From Datisca glomerata (taxonomy: Eukaryota; Streptophyta; Magnoliopsida; Cucurbitales; Datiscaceae): a stretch of DNA of 64,000 nt. The stretch's first letter is position 1, and every line of letters begins with the position of its first letter. The stretch spans positions 743,359-807,358 of the forward strand of contig QANY01011952.1 in assembly GCA_003255025.1 (NCBI GenBank). The letters run 5' to 3'. This document shows, piece by piece, positions 1 through 10,959 of this stretch. The notes below the pieces were generated by a model. The model was given only the letters and a program-made list of their open reading frames with translations, did not search any database and was not told the DNA's origin. The position numbers were made by a program, and so were the translations under genes.

Positions 1-370
1 GATTGAGCTTATCCTCTAAAATTTGTTTCATATTTTAGATGAATAACTGAGTCTTGCTTATCAGTATTAACAATATTTTAAATTTGAACCATTAGATGTA
101 ACATGGTGAATCTGACGGTCGTGATGATCGTTGCCAGCATTGCCACAAAGGTAATTTTTCTTCCCACCTTGATTGGCTTCTCTGGCTTATGTGACTTCAT
201 ATGTGACTTTTATACTTCAGCTATTTGACTAGGCCAATAACTCCAGATCTGATTCTTCAAATCTGTCAACATGGCAAATTCAACTATTTCCATCATGATT
301 TCATGGCATCTACTTTAATTACCTTTCTTCTCTGCTGATGTGGCTGAATACAGAAAATTATTCTTGTTCA
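1..370 (-). repeat. 3' LTR of gypsy element A (partial)
   Basis: This segment aligns base for base, with scattered substitutions and small indels, to 7758-8125. Shared stretches include TGGTGAATCTGACGGTC and TTGATTGGCTTCTCT. The similarity stops after TTCTTGTTCA at 370. The left part of the LTR lies outside the window, so its full length and the target duplication cannot be seen. Confidence 0.85.
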
Positions 371-556
371 TTTGTCCCTATTACACTTGATCTTCATTTG
401 TCCTTGATTTTCAATACCAGATTTATGGGGCGCCACGGCTTTTAGAGTAGCCTTTTTATGAACGTCTTCTGACAATTCTTTTCTCCTTTCCTCTTTTATC
501 CTTCTTTTATTTTTTGGGACCTCCGGTAATAATGACCTGCAAAAGTTAACAACAAT

Positions 557-814
557 TTAAATAATAGTTACCTTACCAAGATGGACGTGCGTTTGATAGT
601 TGCGTGACTTTTCTTTTCTGTCGTTCCACTTTCCTGATCTCATTAATGATTTGTTCTGACCTTCCACATTTCCTTTTTTCAGTAAGTATCTGTTCTGATG
701 TTCCATTTTCCCATTCTCACTAAATATCTGTTTTGACGATCTACATTTCTTTTTCTTAGTGAGTATCTGTTCTGATGTTCCATTTTCCCATTCTGACGTT
801 TTGACTCTCCTCAT
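557..814. repeat. Short tandem repeat, about 77-bp period
   Basis: The string GTATCTGTTCTGATGTTCC with its flanks occurs near 685 and again near 762, about 77 bases apart, and a weaker third copy lies upstream near 610-650. It sits between the 3' LTR and the antisense ORF of element A. An 85-codon minus-strand reading frame spans it, but its protein is only the translated repeat and I assign it no function. Confidence 0.5.
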
Positions 815-1142
815 TTATTTCTTTTGTCTCTTCCCATTCCCGTACTCAGATTTAATGGCTATTATTTATCTTTCTGCAGAATATGCCATCCTTCTTTCCA
901 GCTGTCAGCCTCTAAGTAGGCATTAGCAGCGGCGATCCTTTTTTTTCTACAGACTTTCCTTCAATCGAGCATGTGTCAGTCATCATTTCATTTTTCTTAA
1001 TTAATTTCTATAACTTTTGGTGTGCGAAGCCAATATAAATTCTTCTTTTCCCTTTTATTTTATTCACTTTCTTCCTTTCTTCTTCGTAAGTCTTCTGTCT
1101 TCTCTACTTATCTTTTATTTTCTGTTAGTAATTTCAGTAGCC

Positions 1143-2095
1143 ATGAGTCGGGGTGGAATTGAATTTAAGCCTACTGTTCCTCTAGTTAGAAATTTGGCTG
1201 AGCTTAGAAAGTTTCTTTATCTTTCGTGACGCCTTTCCTTTTGATGTTGTAGTTGGTTTAGGCGAGAGTAGGCACCTAGTTCATCCTTGTAGGCCTCCAT
1301 ACCAGATAACCTTAAGTCCAATGTACATTGCTATGGGCTTTAGACTTCCTTTCTCCCCATTTTTCCAAGAGTTCTTCCATTGGTGTGGTCTTGCCCTTCT
1401 CAATTTACTCTCAGCACCTATAGGATCCTCCTTGGTTTTGAGGCTTTAAATAGGAGATTTGGTTAGGATTTAGGGGTCGACGAATTGAGATGCTATTATG
1501 TAATCGAATCAAGGGATGAGATTTACTATCTTTCCAATTGGACTTCAGAAAGAAGGCCAATGGTGACCAATATTCTCCCGGGTGACAAATATTGGGAGAG
1601 GTATGTCCTTGTGATTAGTGGAAATTGGGGTGGTGATGGCCGCTGAAGAATTCCAAGGAACTGGAGGACTTTCAGTAAGTAGTGGGAGCACTATTTCTCT
1701 TTAAGTATACCATTGTTACTTTTTTTTCTTCTTCCTATTTTTTTATGTTAATTCTCTCTTTCCCAACAGATAAACTTAAGAACATTAAGCCTTACATAAC
1801 CCAAAAGACTGAAGAGAAGTTAATCCTCGCCTTCCGTTTCTGGCATAAAAAGTAGTATGAGCTCCTAGACGCGCGTAGTGACGTCACGCTTCTCTGCTCT
1901 CAGCCCTTGAGTTCAGTCTCGTCACTCATTGTCGTGCCATTTTCCATTCTACAGTAAGATCTTCCCATTATTTCTACTTCAGTTCCGTCTTCCACATCTG
2001 CCCCATCGTCTTCTTCCTGTCCAGCGAGAGATTCACTCATCTCTTCTGGCCACTCTTCTCCTAACGGTTATGGTTCTGATTCTTTAGAGGAAAAC
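1143..2095 (+). pseudogene. Antisense ORF of gypsy element A (putative gypsy-type transposon domain), broken
   Basis: On the strand opposite to gag-pol there is a coding-like stretch. It begins with ATG at 1143 (MSRGGIEFKPTVPL...) and reaches a stop at 1229. After a frameshift it resumes at 1297-1449 with a readable segment containing YQITLSPMYIAMGFRLPF and FFQEFFHWCGLALL. The hydrophobic 'GLRLP...FF..LL..LGLAP..L.P' style resembles the plant 'putative gypsy type transposon' domain (PF04195), often found as an antisense ORF in Tat-lineage elements. A spliced leader is possible: a pyrimidine-rich tract followed by CAG precedes the ATG. Stops after 1449 show that it is dead. The family match rests on pattern recognition and is not proven. 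Confidence 0.5.
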
Positions 2096-2139
2096 ACGGA
2101 AAATATTCACTGTAAAATTATAATTATACAAAGTACTTC

Positions 2140-3250
2140 TTTAAAATGAAATGCATTCCATGGTTTCGCCAGGTAAAAATATTTGGTTCCTCCTACGCCA
2201 CTGATGATGTATGCTCCTTCCTCCGTCTTCAAGTAATAATATTTGGTTCCTCCTACGCCACTGATGATGTATGGTCCTTCCCAAGTTGGCGCAAACTTCC
2301 ATTCTGATTGAAAAACTTTTCTTAGGATTAGATCTCAGTTTTAGAATTCTCGCTTCTTCATTCTTTTCTGAAAATAGTATCTCCTTTTTTTCTTATAACA
2401 TGCTTCTCTGATTAGGTAGCTTCTATCCTCTAATTGATCAAGACCTCTTCTAAGGAGTTCATCATTATGTTGCTCATTCAATTCTGAGCTCATTGTTGGG
2501 CTTCCAATTTTGACAGAAATTATAGCTTCTGCCCCGAATGCTAAGGCGAATGGTGTTTCTCCAGTGGCTTCTCTAGGAGTAGTTCTATATGCCCAAAGTA
2601 CGACTGATAGTTCCTTTACCCATTTTTTTTCGGCAGACTCTAGTCAATTTCACATGCTATCGAGTATGATACAGTTCGATCTCTCAGCTTGTCCGTTTTC
2701 CTGTGGATAATATGGAGTAGAGAAATGATTGATGATTTTCAGTCCTTTGCAAAAAGCCTTAAAAAATTCTTCTTGTGAACTGCAGTCCGTTATCTAATAC
2801 CAATATCTTGGGTATTCAGTATCTACATATTATATTTTTCCACATAAACCCTTTGACTTCTTCTTCTCGGATTCTCGTGAAAGCCTCCGCTTCTATCCAT
2901 TTCGTGAAATGGCCACTAGAAAAAAGCGCTTTTAAGCTGGCTCCATAGGGAGTGGACCAATGATGTCAAGATCCCACTACATAAAAGTCCATGGGCTTGC
3001 TATTGCGTTCAATTCTCCCGGAGCCATTCTGATGACTGGGGTAAATCATTGGCATTTATCACATTTATTTACATATTGTTTTCCATCACGATGCATTCCA
3101 GGCCAGTAATATCCCTCATTTAAGACTTTATGAGCTAGCGACTTCCTGCAGTGTGGTTCCCACATACTTTTTCATAAATTTTGGCTAAGACATACTGTGC
3201 TTCTTTCTCCTTCAAACATTTTAAGTACGATCCTAAAAATAATTTTTTAT
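2140..3250 (-). pseudogene. Integrase region of gypsy element A
   Basis: On the minus strand near 3090-3120 one can read GYYWPGMH, the classic plant gypsy integrase zinc-binding neighbourhood. Near 2240-2300 one reads WEGPYIISGVGGTKYY, the C-terminal integrase end (family form: WEGPY.I). The catalytic core between them is fragmented by stops and frameshifts. It is followed on the sense strand by the antisense-ORF region. The C-terminal part contains a local duplication, listed separately. Confidence 0.7.
2178..2281. repeat. Direct duplication inside the integrase C-terminus
   Basis: A block of about 43 bases that includes TTGGTTCCTCCTACGCCACT is present twice, near 2178-2220 and 2238-2280, with one or two differences and a 60-base offset. 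It duplicates the YIISGVGG coding segment of the integrase tail. Confidence 0.85.
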
Positions 3251-3257
3251 ATAATAA

Positions 3258-3485
3258 TCAGTTTATTAATGTGTACCTTGCACTTTGTTGATGGACTTTT
3301 TTCGTAAGGAGTGTATCTTCAGGGAGTACTTCCTTTTTGAGATAGAGGATTAAATCATGTTGCCAGCTGGGTTCCTTTTTGAATTCTACTTCAGCAACAT
3401 TATTCGATGGAAGTCGAAGACTTGGTTTCTCCAAGAATTCCACAGGCACATTTCTTTTATGCAGGAGTCGTAAAGATGATACCAA
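3258..3485 (-). pseudogene. RNase H-integrase linker of gypsy element A
   Basis: A 75-codon minus-strand frame contains PSWQHDLILYLKKEVLPED and ends in ARYTLIN. This matches the conserved plant gypsy linker between RNase H and integrase ('W...I..YL..G.LP.D......R..ARY.L..G.LY'). It is in the correct position relative to RNase H on its right and integrase on its left. No catalytic residues are expected here. Confidence 0.75.
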
Positions 3486-3589
3486 AGTCGCTAGTGTGTC
3501 TGCTTATCCATTCTTAGATCTTGAGATTTGTTGAATCTCATAGCTTTTAAACAAGTTCAACAATTCTTTTTCTAAATAACTTATCATTA

Positions 3590-4130
3590 TGTCGTCTTAA
3601 CTACGTATTCTCATGTGACCTATTTGACAATCAACATGGAATCACAAAACATTTTCACGTTAGTTACCTCATATTCCTATAATAAAGATACTTTATTAGC
3701 GCTTCATACTCAGATTCATTATTCGATGCATTAAATCCAAAGGAGATAGAATGTTCTAACGTTTATTCGAATGGGGTTTGCACCAGTACTCCAACTCCTG
3801 CTCCCTTATTGTTGGAAGCACCATCAACATATAGTTTATAAGATGCGTTCTCAATTTATTTAGGCAGTTCTGGATTAATTATTTCTACGGTAAAGTTTGC
3901 GATGAAATCTGCTAGCATTTGCCCCTTGATTGAAGTTCTGGGCTTATAATAAATCTCGTACTGACTTAGTTTAATTGCTCATTTTTCCATTCTTCCGCTT
4001 ACCTCTTGGGATTGTAGTATACTCTTAACAGGCGTGTCCGTCAATACCTTAATACGTGCCCCTAGAAATAAGGTCTCAGCTTCCTAGTAGCAGTCACGAT
4101 TGCCAATACTAATTTTTCCATCTTTTTGTA
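3590..4130 (-). pseudogene. RNase H domain of gypsy element A
   Basis: Read on the minus strand, positions near 3790-3850 give LYVDGASNNKGAGVGVL, which holds the first RNase H acidic residue. Positions near 3700-3735 give FNASNNESEYEAL, the second acidic motif (usually ATNNEAEYEAL). Both are well preserved although the frame is interrupted elsewhere. The domain lies between reverse transcriptase and the integrase linker, as expected for a plant Ty3/gypsy element. Confidence 0.8.
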
Positions 4131-4439
4131 TCTTATCTCTGCCGCTACCAAGCTTTTGTCGATGAAGTATATGGGCTTCTATTTCTTTTCTTCTTTACTA
4201 ATGAGTAAGAAACTTACAACTTTTTCTAAAACTGCAACATATAAGAGAAGTTGCTTACCATGTATTGGTTTTGAGAATAGTGGGGGAGTTATTAAGTATT
4301 CTTTGATTCTGTTGAAGGCCTCTTCATACTCTTCATCCCATCTGTCTATAGAGCTCTTCCTTATTTTATCAAAGAACAGCTTGCATTTATTTGTTGATCT
4401 AGAAATAAATCTATTGAGCCCCGCAAGTCTTCCTGTTAG

Positions 4440-5060
4440 TCCTTGAATTTATTTTTTATTCCTTGGGGACTTCATCTCCATTATATCCTTCACCTGCTTT
4501 GAGTTAACTTATATCCCTCACTGGGTTATTAAGTGGCCAAGGAACTTCCCTACAGCGACACCAAAAGTGCACTTCTCCAGATTCAGCCTCATTGAGTTTT
4601 TCCTTAGGACTGAGAAAGCCTCCTCGAGATCTTGGATATAGTTGTTTTGTTGTTTTCTTTTCACCAGCATGTCGTCCGCATATACCTCCATATTTCTTCC
4701 GATCTAACCATAGAATAATTTGTTCACCAACCTCTGGTATGTAGCTCCTGCATTTTTCAACACAAAGGGCATTTTCTTATAACAATAGATGTCATATTTA
4801 GTAACAAAAGAAGTCTTTTCTAGGTCAGGTTGGAACAGTTTTACCTGGTTATATCCAAAGTCGGCATCCATAAAACTAAGTAGCTCATGTCCAGATGTGG
4901 CATCTACTATTTGATCAATCATGGGTAGCGGATAGTCATCCTTTGAACAAGTTTTATTTTGGTCGGTGAAGTCTAGAAGATTCTCCATTACCATTCTTTT
5001 TTCGTACCATCACCACTTTGGCCAGCCACTCTAGATAGTCAACTTCTCTAATGAATCATG
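4440..5060 (-). pseudogene. Reverse transcriptase of gypsy element A
   Basis: The minus-strand frame at 4704-4994 contains YPLPMIDQIVDATSGHELL, MDADFGYNQVKL, KTSFVTKYDIYCYKKMPF and ATYQRLVNKLF, which are the palm and fingers motifs of Ty3/gypsy reverse transcriptase. The catalytic motif YADDMLVK can be read just downstream, near 4660-4690, in a different frame. An in-frame stop and a frameshift near 4704 separate the two, so the enzyme cannot be made whole from this copy. Confidence 0.9.
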
Positions 5061-5569
5061 TGTTTAGTAGCTTGTACCTCTTCCTTTACCACTTTATTCC
5101 GTTCTGATGCAAAACTCCTCTTCTTTTATTTCATTGGTTTTACTGCTAGATCTGTGTTTAGCCTGTGGCATATGATCTTTTCTGGAATTCTCGGCATTTC
5201 ATGTGCGGTAGTGGTAAAAACATCTTTGTTCCTTCGTAGAAAATCAATCAACTTGTCTTTCTTTGCTTGCTCAAGGCGGGCACCGATATTCGTCATTTTT
5301 TTGTATTCCTTCTTCTAAGCACACCAACTATGTCTGTTCCTCCCCCCTCGTACCTCGGACCGTTTAACCCGTCATCTTTTGATTGCTATTGAATTGCCTC
5401 CTTTAGCTATTTGGGTTCTGCTTTTTCTATACACTTTTTCTTTGCAGGCTCTAATGTAGTCACAAAATAGATGTAGGTAGAAGCCTGGTCTCTTTTGATG
5501 CTATTGATTCCTCCTGGTGAGGGGTACTTTTATACTTGGTAGAAAGTTGATGATACAACTTTCATCTTA

Positions 5570-5957
5570 TGCAGCCACGTTCTTCCCAAAATGACATTGT
5601 ACATGGACAAAGTATCCAGAATCACAAACTCAATCATATGATTAAAAGGTTCAGGTCTTCAGGGAGAGTAAGGGTACCCTCCGAGTAACTGATAGCTCCA
5701 ATAAAATATATCAACGGTTGTGAGGTCCCATGCATCTCTTGCTCACCCATTGACATCTTTTCTAACATGGTCTGGTATAGTATGTTAACCGATCTTTCAT
5801 CATCTACCAGAACTCTTTTCAAGAGGCAATTACTGACTTGTATCGAGATGACAAGCGCATCATTATGGTGTCCATCGTGTTCGATATCTAGATAATCAAA
5901 TATCAACGGGAGATTCCCGTTGTCAGGTGAGCGATTCTCCATTCGCTTCTCCAACAT
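5570..5957 (-). pseudogene. Aspartic protease region of gypsy element A
   Basis: The minus-strand frame at 5634-5957 contains HNDALVISIQVSNCLLKRVLVDDERSVNIL. Plant gypsy proteases have 'HDDALVI...I.N..V.RVLVDGGSSVNIL'. Here the catalytic D-G/S-G/S has become D-D-E-R, so activity would be lost. It lies between gag on its right and reverse transcriptase on its left, as in the family. Confidence 0.8.
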
Positions 5958-6159
5958 TGGTTTCTTGCAGTAACACTCCCTTTCCTTCCTTGCTGTTCCT
6001 TCCTACTCCGCCAGTGCAATGATAGTGTTAATAATGCGAAGCAGTTATTTCCTGTTGTCACGCTTTTCATCGCCACGATCTTCTTTCTCTACCTCTTGCT
6101 TCTATTCTTTTCTTTTTACAAATCGAGGCAGGTATCCATCTTTTATAAGCTCTTCAATA

Positions 6160-6720
6160 TCATCTTTAAGTTAGAAGCAATCTCTGGTGTAATGTTTGTT
6201 GCTTCTGTGAAAAGAACAATATTTATCCTTATCTTTGTCATTTGGTTCTTTTGTGAGTGGCGCTGGCCTTTTAAACCATGATTTGTCTTTAATCTGTTCA
6301 AGGATCTGATCTATTGGGAGGGTCAATGACGTGTAGAGCTTATCACTTGGATGTACCTTACTCGAATCTTGCCTTTGGTACTCTGTCCTTTCCTGTTTTC
6401 CACCTCTTCCATCCATTTTGTCAGTTCTGTCAATTATCTTCCATTCTGATATGGAATTCTATTCTCGCTTCTGCGATTCTTCCTTTTTTCGTTCATTTTC
6501 TTTCAACAGACTCTTCTTTTCTTCTTCCAATACAATATAAGTCTGAGCCCGTTGGAAAGTCTCTACTATAGATAAATGTTTTGTTTTGGACAATTCTTCA
6601 AATAAGAATGAGTTTAGTCCTAATCCTCTTCTAAAAACTAGTCTGGTCATGTGATCATCATAGTTTTCAACCTTTTCCATTTCATCTTTGAATTTGTGGG
6701 TGAACTCCCGTTAAAATTCT
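6160..6720 (-). pseudogene. Gag with zinc knuckle of gypsy element A
   Basis: Two minus-strand frames carry gag sequence. The one at 6459-6680 has the capsid C-terminal pattern (RRGLGLNSFLFEELSKTK...ETFQRAQTYIVLEEE) followed by a charged helix. The one at 6171-6416 ends with CSFHRSNKHYTRDC, the CxFHxxxxHxTxxC knuckle typical of Tat-type gypsy gag. A frame change separates them. More gag-like but unreadable sequence runs to about 7150. Confidence 0.8.
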
Positions 6721-7149
6721 CCTTCCTTGATTGTGATCATGAGAAGGTACTATGTATCTTCCATTACTGCTCGATATGTGGAGTACTATTCTAGAAAGAT
6801 AGAAGACATAATAGCAAAGTTAGTAATTGAATATACAGGGAGCGAATGATACCATTTTAAGGTCGTTCCATCCAGACAGGTTGGGAACATTCTACACATT
6901 AATTCATCATCATGCTGATATAGTGTAATTATCTATTTTGAAACGACGTAGATGATTGACTGGATCTATTTTCCTTTCCTAACACTTGAACTTTTGAGCC
7001 ACAAAGTTCTTCGGTACAGGAGCCGCCAGAATCTCTAGGCCCAACGGGGTACGGGTGAGAGATTCAAGGTTACTTTTTCCAGTACTCCCCGATTCCTCAT
7101 CTCCAACATCTTTCGTTTCGAGTAATTCTTCTACAGCTTCCTTAGTGAT

Positions 7150-7757
7150 AACTCTAGGATGGCGTATCTCCTCTGCAACCTACTTTTCTCAGTTCTGAGA
7201 CTGAATTTCACCTTCTTCTTGTGGCACGTTCTTGTTGTTCTCGTGGTTTTCCCGTCTTGCCTCTCGCATCTTGTTCTGAATGAATGTCTTATTCTTCATT
7301 ATTTTCTCTTGTTTAAGAGCATGGATCCATTCTTGCATAGCTCTTCACGCATCGCGCTGCATTTCTGCGTCCCGTTCTTCCATATCTCGCATCCCAGTCA
7401 GAATTGTCTTTAGTATCTCTGTTGATGTGGTCGGTTGATCTGTTCAGTCATTAATGTTTCTTGCTTCATTATTTTCATTATATGCTGTGTTGGATCTAGT
7501 TCCATGCATGTTTAGTGTTTTTGGTTGGGTTTCTCGAGCATTTTTTCTCGTCTATCAACAAGAGCACAAAAAAGTAAAGGAATTGTTTCCTTTACACTAG
7601 AAAATAATGAGAGAAGAGAAACTAAACATGGAAGAGTGAGTAACTTTTAGTGGTTTTTATTCAATGATCCTTTAGTTTACAATTTGACCTGTAATTTTAG
7701 GCTTGTAATACACCTAAATTCCCGAACTACATCAAGAATAAATGGAATATTCTTTGA
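7150..7757. other. Gag 5' part and leader of element A, poorly readable
   Basis: Between recognisable gag and the repeated LTR segment I see no clean coding frame. On the minus strand an AATAAA-containing stretch near 7655-7665 may be the R-region polyadenylation signal of the LTR. That would put the true LTR boundary left of 7758, perhaps near 7608. I found no convincing primer-binding site. Confidence 0.35.
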
Positions 7758-8125
7758 GATTGAGCTTATCCTCTAAGATTTGCTTCATCTTTTAGATGAA
7801 TGACTGAGCCTTGCTATAATATTAACAACTTTATAAGTTTTTGAACCGTTGGATGTAGCGTGGTGAATCTGACGGTCATGATGACCGTTGCCATCTTTGC
7901 CACGGTGGTAATTTTTCTTCATACCTTGATTGGCTTCTCTAGCTTACGTGGCTTCCTATGTAACTTTTATAATTAACTATTTGACTAGGCCAGTAACTCC
8001 AGATCACCTTTTTCAGATCTGCTGACATAGAAATTCAACTATTCCCATCATGATTTCGTGGCATCCACTTTAGTTATCTTTCTTCTTTGTTGTTGTGACT
8101 GAATACCAAAAATTATTCTTGCTCA
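7758..8125 (-). repeat. 5' LTR of gypsy element A (part shared with the left copy)
   Basis: The segment matches positions 1-370 and ends at the same right-hand boundary (CTTGCTCA at 8125). Its left limit here is only where the window's first base aligns. The LTR probably continues leftward to about 7608. Immediately to the right, different sequence begins that belongs to the gypsy B fragment. Confidence 0.85.
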
Positions 8126-9181
8126 CATCCAACACTCGGTTCCAGCAAAGCAACAAGGGTCAATGCACTTCCAAGATGATCGCAGTCAATGATATATTGG
8201 AGTTGTAAGTTTCATTTTACAGGATTTCCTGGAATAGCCTAAACTCGAGGTGAAGCCCATGAAATGGAGTTAGTGAAATGACCAATGCATCATCCAGTGC
8301 ATCTTTACAGTTTGTGGAAAGTAAAGTGGTCTGTTACAAATGTGGAAAACATGGCCTTTAACTCTTATGATTGTAGAAAAATGAATGATAACTTACTAGT
8401 TAATAAACAGTATGATGAAGAAGTAGAGAATTCTAATGAAGAGGAAGATGATGAGTTGCTGGCCTATATAGAAGAAGAGATTACATATTAAGTCAAGGGC
8501 CTCCTACCTTGTGATTAGAAGGCTTTTGTTTACCCAACATTTCGGTAGGAAAGTTGGTCATTCAATATGATTTTTAAGACAAGGTGATCATCACATGAAA
8601 GATTGTGCGATCTCGTGACTAATGGAGGAAGTTACGTGAATCTTGTTTCATATGAGATGGTTGACAAATTGAATCTCAAAATACAGCCATATCCCAAACC
8701 GTATAAGATAAAATGGTCCAAGAAAGGAGGAGAAGTGCAAGTAACACACATGTATCTTGTTCCATTTTCAAGAAAGTATAAAACATTATTTATCTAAGTG
8801 CACACCATTTTCTTATGTGGGTTGCCTATATCTTGATCATGAAAGAGCTAAAGGATGTCAAGATGCTAGTCTAGTAGTAATAAAAAAGGTTTTAGCCAAA
8901 TATATGTAGATGTTTCCCCTACAAACTTACCAAAGGACTTTCACCGGCAAGAAGTATTCAACATCTTATTAATTTAATCCAGGATCGAGCAAGTCTGTCA
9001 AATCTTCCCCACTGAGTCCCCATGAATATCAAGAACTACAAAAGTAGGTTGAGGAGTCGCTGAAAAAGGAGTTTAGTAAGAAATCTATGAGCATGTGCAT
9101 TTCATCTTCTTTTGAGCCTTAACAAAGATGGGAGTTGGATAATGTGCAACAACAACCATTCTATCAACAAAATAACAGTAA
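8126..9181 (+). pseudogene. Ty3/gypsy element B, left part (gag end, protease, start of RT)
   Basis: On the plus strand, 8315-8365 encodes a zinc knuckle (CYKCGKHG...SYDC) broken by a frameshift. It is followed by an acidic linker (YDEEVENSNEEEDDELLAYIEEE). The frame at 8603-8797 is a gypsy protease (CDLVTNGGSYVNLVSYEMVDKL...PYPKPYKIKW...GGEVQVT); the family has D-G/S-G-S at the active site, and here it reads N-G-G-S. At 9015-9180 the pre-RT segment (SPHEYQELQK; LNKDGSW; INKITVK) is visible. It stops abruptly where the copia element begins and resumes at 14210. Confidence 0.8.
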
Positions 9182-9186
9182 AATAA
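9182..9186. repeat. Target-site duplication, left copy (AATAA)
   Basis: AATAA directly precedes the TGTTGAGG start of the copia LTR and is repeated at 14205-14209 directly after the LTR end. This is the 5-bp duplication expected for Ty1/copia integration. Confidence 0.9.
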
Positions 9187-9525
9187 TGTTGAGGCATGGC
9201 TTTAAATAGGCATGGCTTTAAATCTAAGTTTTTTAATTTTGTCTCACATATATTATTTAGTAGTCATAATCTCTTAGTTTTCTATATAAATAGGACTTCC
9301 CTCTCTCCTTTTATATTATATCAATTCGTACTAGATATACAGATATTTGTGTAGGGCCTACGAATATTCTAAAGCTCTACTTTAATTTAATATTTGGGTT
9401 TGTGAGATTTAGGTGTGTGAATGCTTTTAATATTATTTTGCACTCTATTTGTGTTTTGCATTTTATTATTTATCTTTCTTTATATTTTACATATTTCTCT
9501 AATTTCTAGGTTTATGGTTATAACA
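9187..9525 (+). repeat. 5' LTR of copia element C
   Basis: The 339-bp LTR starts TGTTGAGG and ends ATAACA. It carries a TATA-like TATATAAATA at 9283-9292, the likely U3 promoter core. It matches 13825-14204 with substitutions. A short internal repetition (GGCATGGCTTTAAAT twice) at 9197-9222 is unique to this copy. Confidence 0.9.
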
Positions 9526-9527
9526 AG

Positions 9528-9539
9528 TGGTATCAGAGC
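9528..9539 (+). promoter_or_regulatory. Primer-binding site of copia element C
   Basis: TGGTATCAGAGC lies two bases after the 5' LTR. It is complementary to the 3' end of plant initiator methionine tRNA, the usual copia primer. Confidence 0.92.
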
Positions 9540-9564
9540 TACAGTTCTATTTGGGTCTTGTTAT

Positions 9565-10290
9565 CATGGCAGTAAAATATGAGTTTGATAAATTCGATGG
9601 GAATAATGACTTTAGTCTTTGACTATTAAAGATGTGAGCCTCATTAGTTCAATAAGGCTTGCTTAAGGCTTGGAAGGCAAAGACGCTTTGTCAAAGAAAT
9701 TGACTGATGAAGAAAAATATGATCTCATGGAGTGTGCACTTGGTGCAATTATGTTGTCACTGTCTAATGAGGTGTTGCAGGAAGTATCCAATGAGGCGTC
9801 TCCTGATGCTTGTAGGTCAAGTTAGAGAGTTTGTATTTGAAGAAATCCCTCACCAACTGACTCTATTTGAAGCAGGGTTTATACACGCTTCGTATGATCA
9901 AAGGTACGTAAATTAAGAATCATATTGATGAAATTAATCGCTTATTCTAGATTTGAATAATATTGATGTAAAGTCAATGATAAGGATCAAACTTTAATTT
10001 TGTTATGTATTTCTTTACCTTCTACATATGACCATTTTGTTGACACTGTGTTATATGAGTGAGATAAATAGCTTGGAGGATGTGAAAGCATCTTTGTACT
10101 CCAAAGAATTGAAGAAAAGAGTGTCAGAGAATCACGCTAAGAAATTAGCAAATGGTTTGGTACTTAAAGAAAGAAGTAAAGAAGATTTCATGCAGTAATA
10201 GAAGCAGATTTAGGTCTAAGTCAAAGACTAAAAAATAGAAGTGCAACTATTGTCACCAAGAAGGACACTGGAAAGTTGAGTGCCCAAAAC
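9565..10290 (+). pseudogene. Gag of copia element C
   Basis: The start MAVKYEFDKFDGNNDF at about 9565 matches copia gag N-termini ('...KYEIEKFDG.NDF.LWK'). A CCHC zinc knuckle (CNYCHQEGHWKVEC) is intact at 10242-10283. In between, several stops and shifts break the frame. The knuckle binds genomic RNA in working elements. This copy could not give a full-length protein. Confidence 0.85.
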
Positions 10291-10379
10291 TTAAAGATAA
10301 AAGGGGACTATTGAAAAACCATCCACTAGCACCAATGTTGCTCATGTAGTAGAGAAGAATTTAGATGGTAATTCTAAAA

Positions 10380-10860
10380 TGCTAAAGTTATCTTAGCAGT
10401 ATCCACGAGTTGTTCAAGAAACAATTGGGTTCTTGATTCAGCTTGTACGTACCGTATGTGCCCCAATAGGGATTGGTTTATTACTTATGAATCAATCAAC
10501 AAGGTGAATTCTCGATGGAAAAGAACACCCCATGTAAGGTTGTTGGTATTGGTGTGATTTAGATCAAAACGTATGATGGTATTGTTTAGATTTTGACTAA
10601 TGTGCGGTTGTACAAGATATGAGAAAGAAAATTATTTCTTTGAGTACGTTTGACTCGTAAGCTTACTCGTTTTTAGGTGAATGTGGAGTTTTGAAGGTTT
10701 TCAAGGGCGCTCTAGCGGTGATTAAGGGAAAGTTGACTCACATTCTATATATATCCAAGGAAGCCCAATATTTGGTGCTGCTTGAATTTCATCCTCATCA
10801 AATCCAAATTCAGAGATTACTTGTTTTTGGCATATGTAGTCAGGGTAAATGAGTGAGAGA
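10380..10860 (+). pseudogene. Protease of copia element C
   Basis: NWVLDSACTYRMCPNRDWF can be read near 10425-10480. It corresponds to the copia aspartic protease start (WVLDSGCTYHMCP), with the catalytic D-S-G changed to D-S-A. The rest of the domain is readable only in short stretches with frame changes. Confidence 0.75.
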
Positions 10861-10959
10861 GGGATGTTGATTTCGAGCAAACGAGGCTTGTTGAATGGTC
10901 AAAAAACTGGAACTCAGCTTTTATGAGCATTTTCTTTATGGGAAGTAGTGCAGTGTCAA

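Larger units (their letters stand above)
1..8125 (-). mobile_element. Ty3/gypsy LTR retrotransposon (element A), degenerate, left end cut by window
   Basis: The first 370 bases are a diverged copy of 7758-8125, in the same orientation. Between them lie, read on the minus strand from right to left, gag with a zinc knuckle, aspartic protease, reverse transcriptase, RNase H and integrase. That is the Ty3/gypsy order. Both LTR copies end on the right at the same point (TCA at 370 and at 8125), which on the element's sense strand gives a start of TGA. The CxFHxxxxHxTxxC form of the zinc knuckle and an extra antisense ORF between integrase and the 3' LTR resemble the Tat lineage; that placement is an inference. 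Reading frames are interrupted throughout, so it is not autonomous. Confidence 0.85.
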
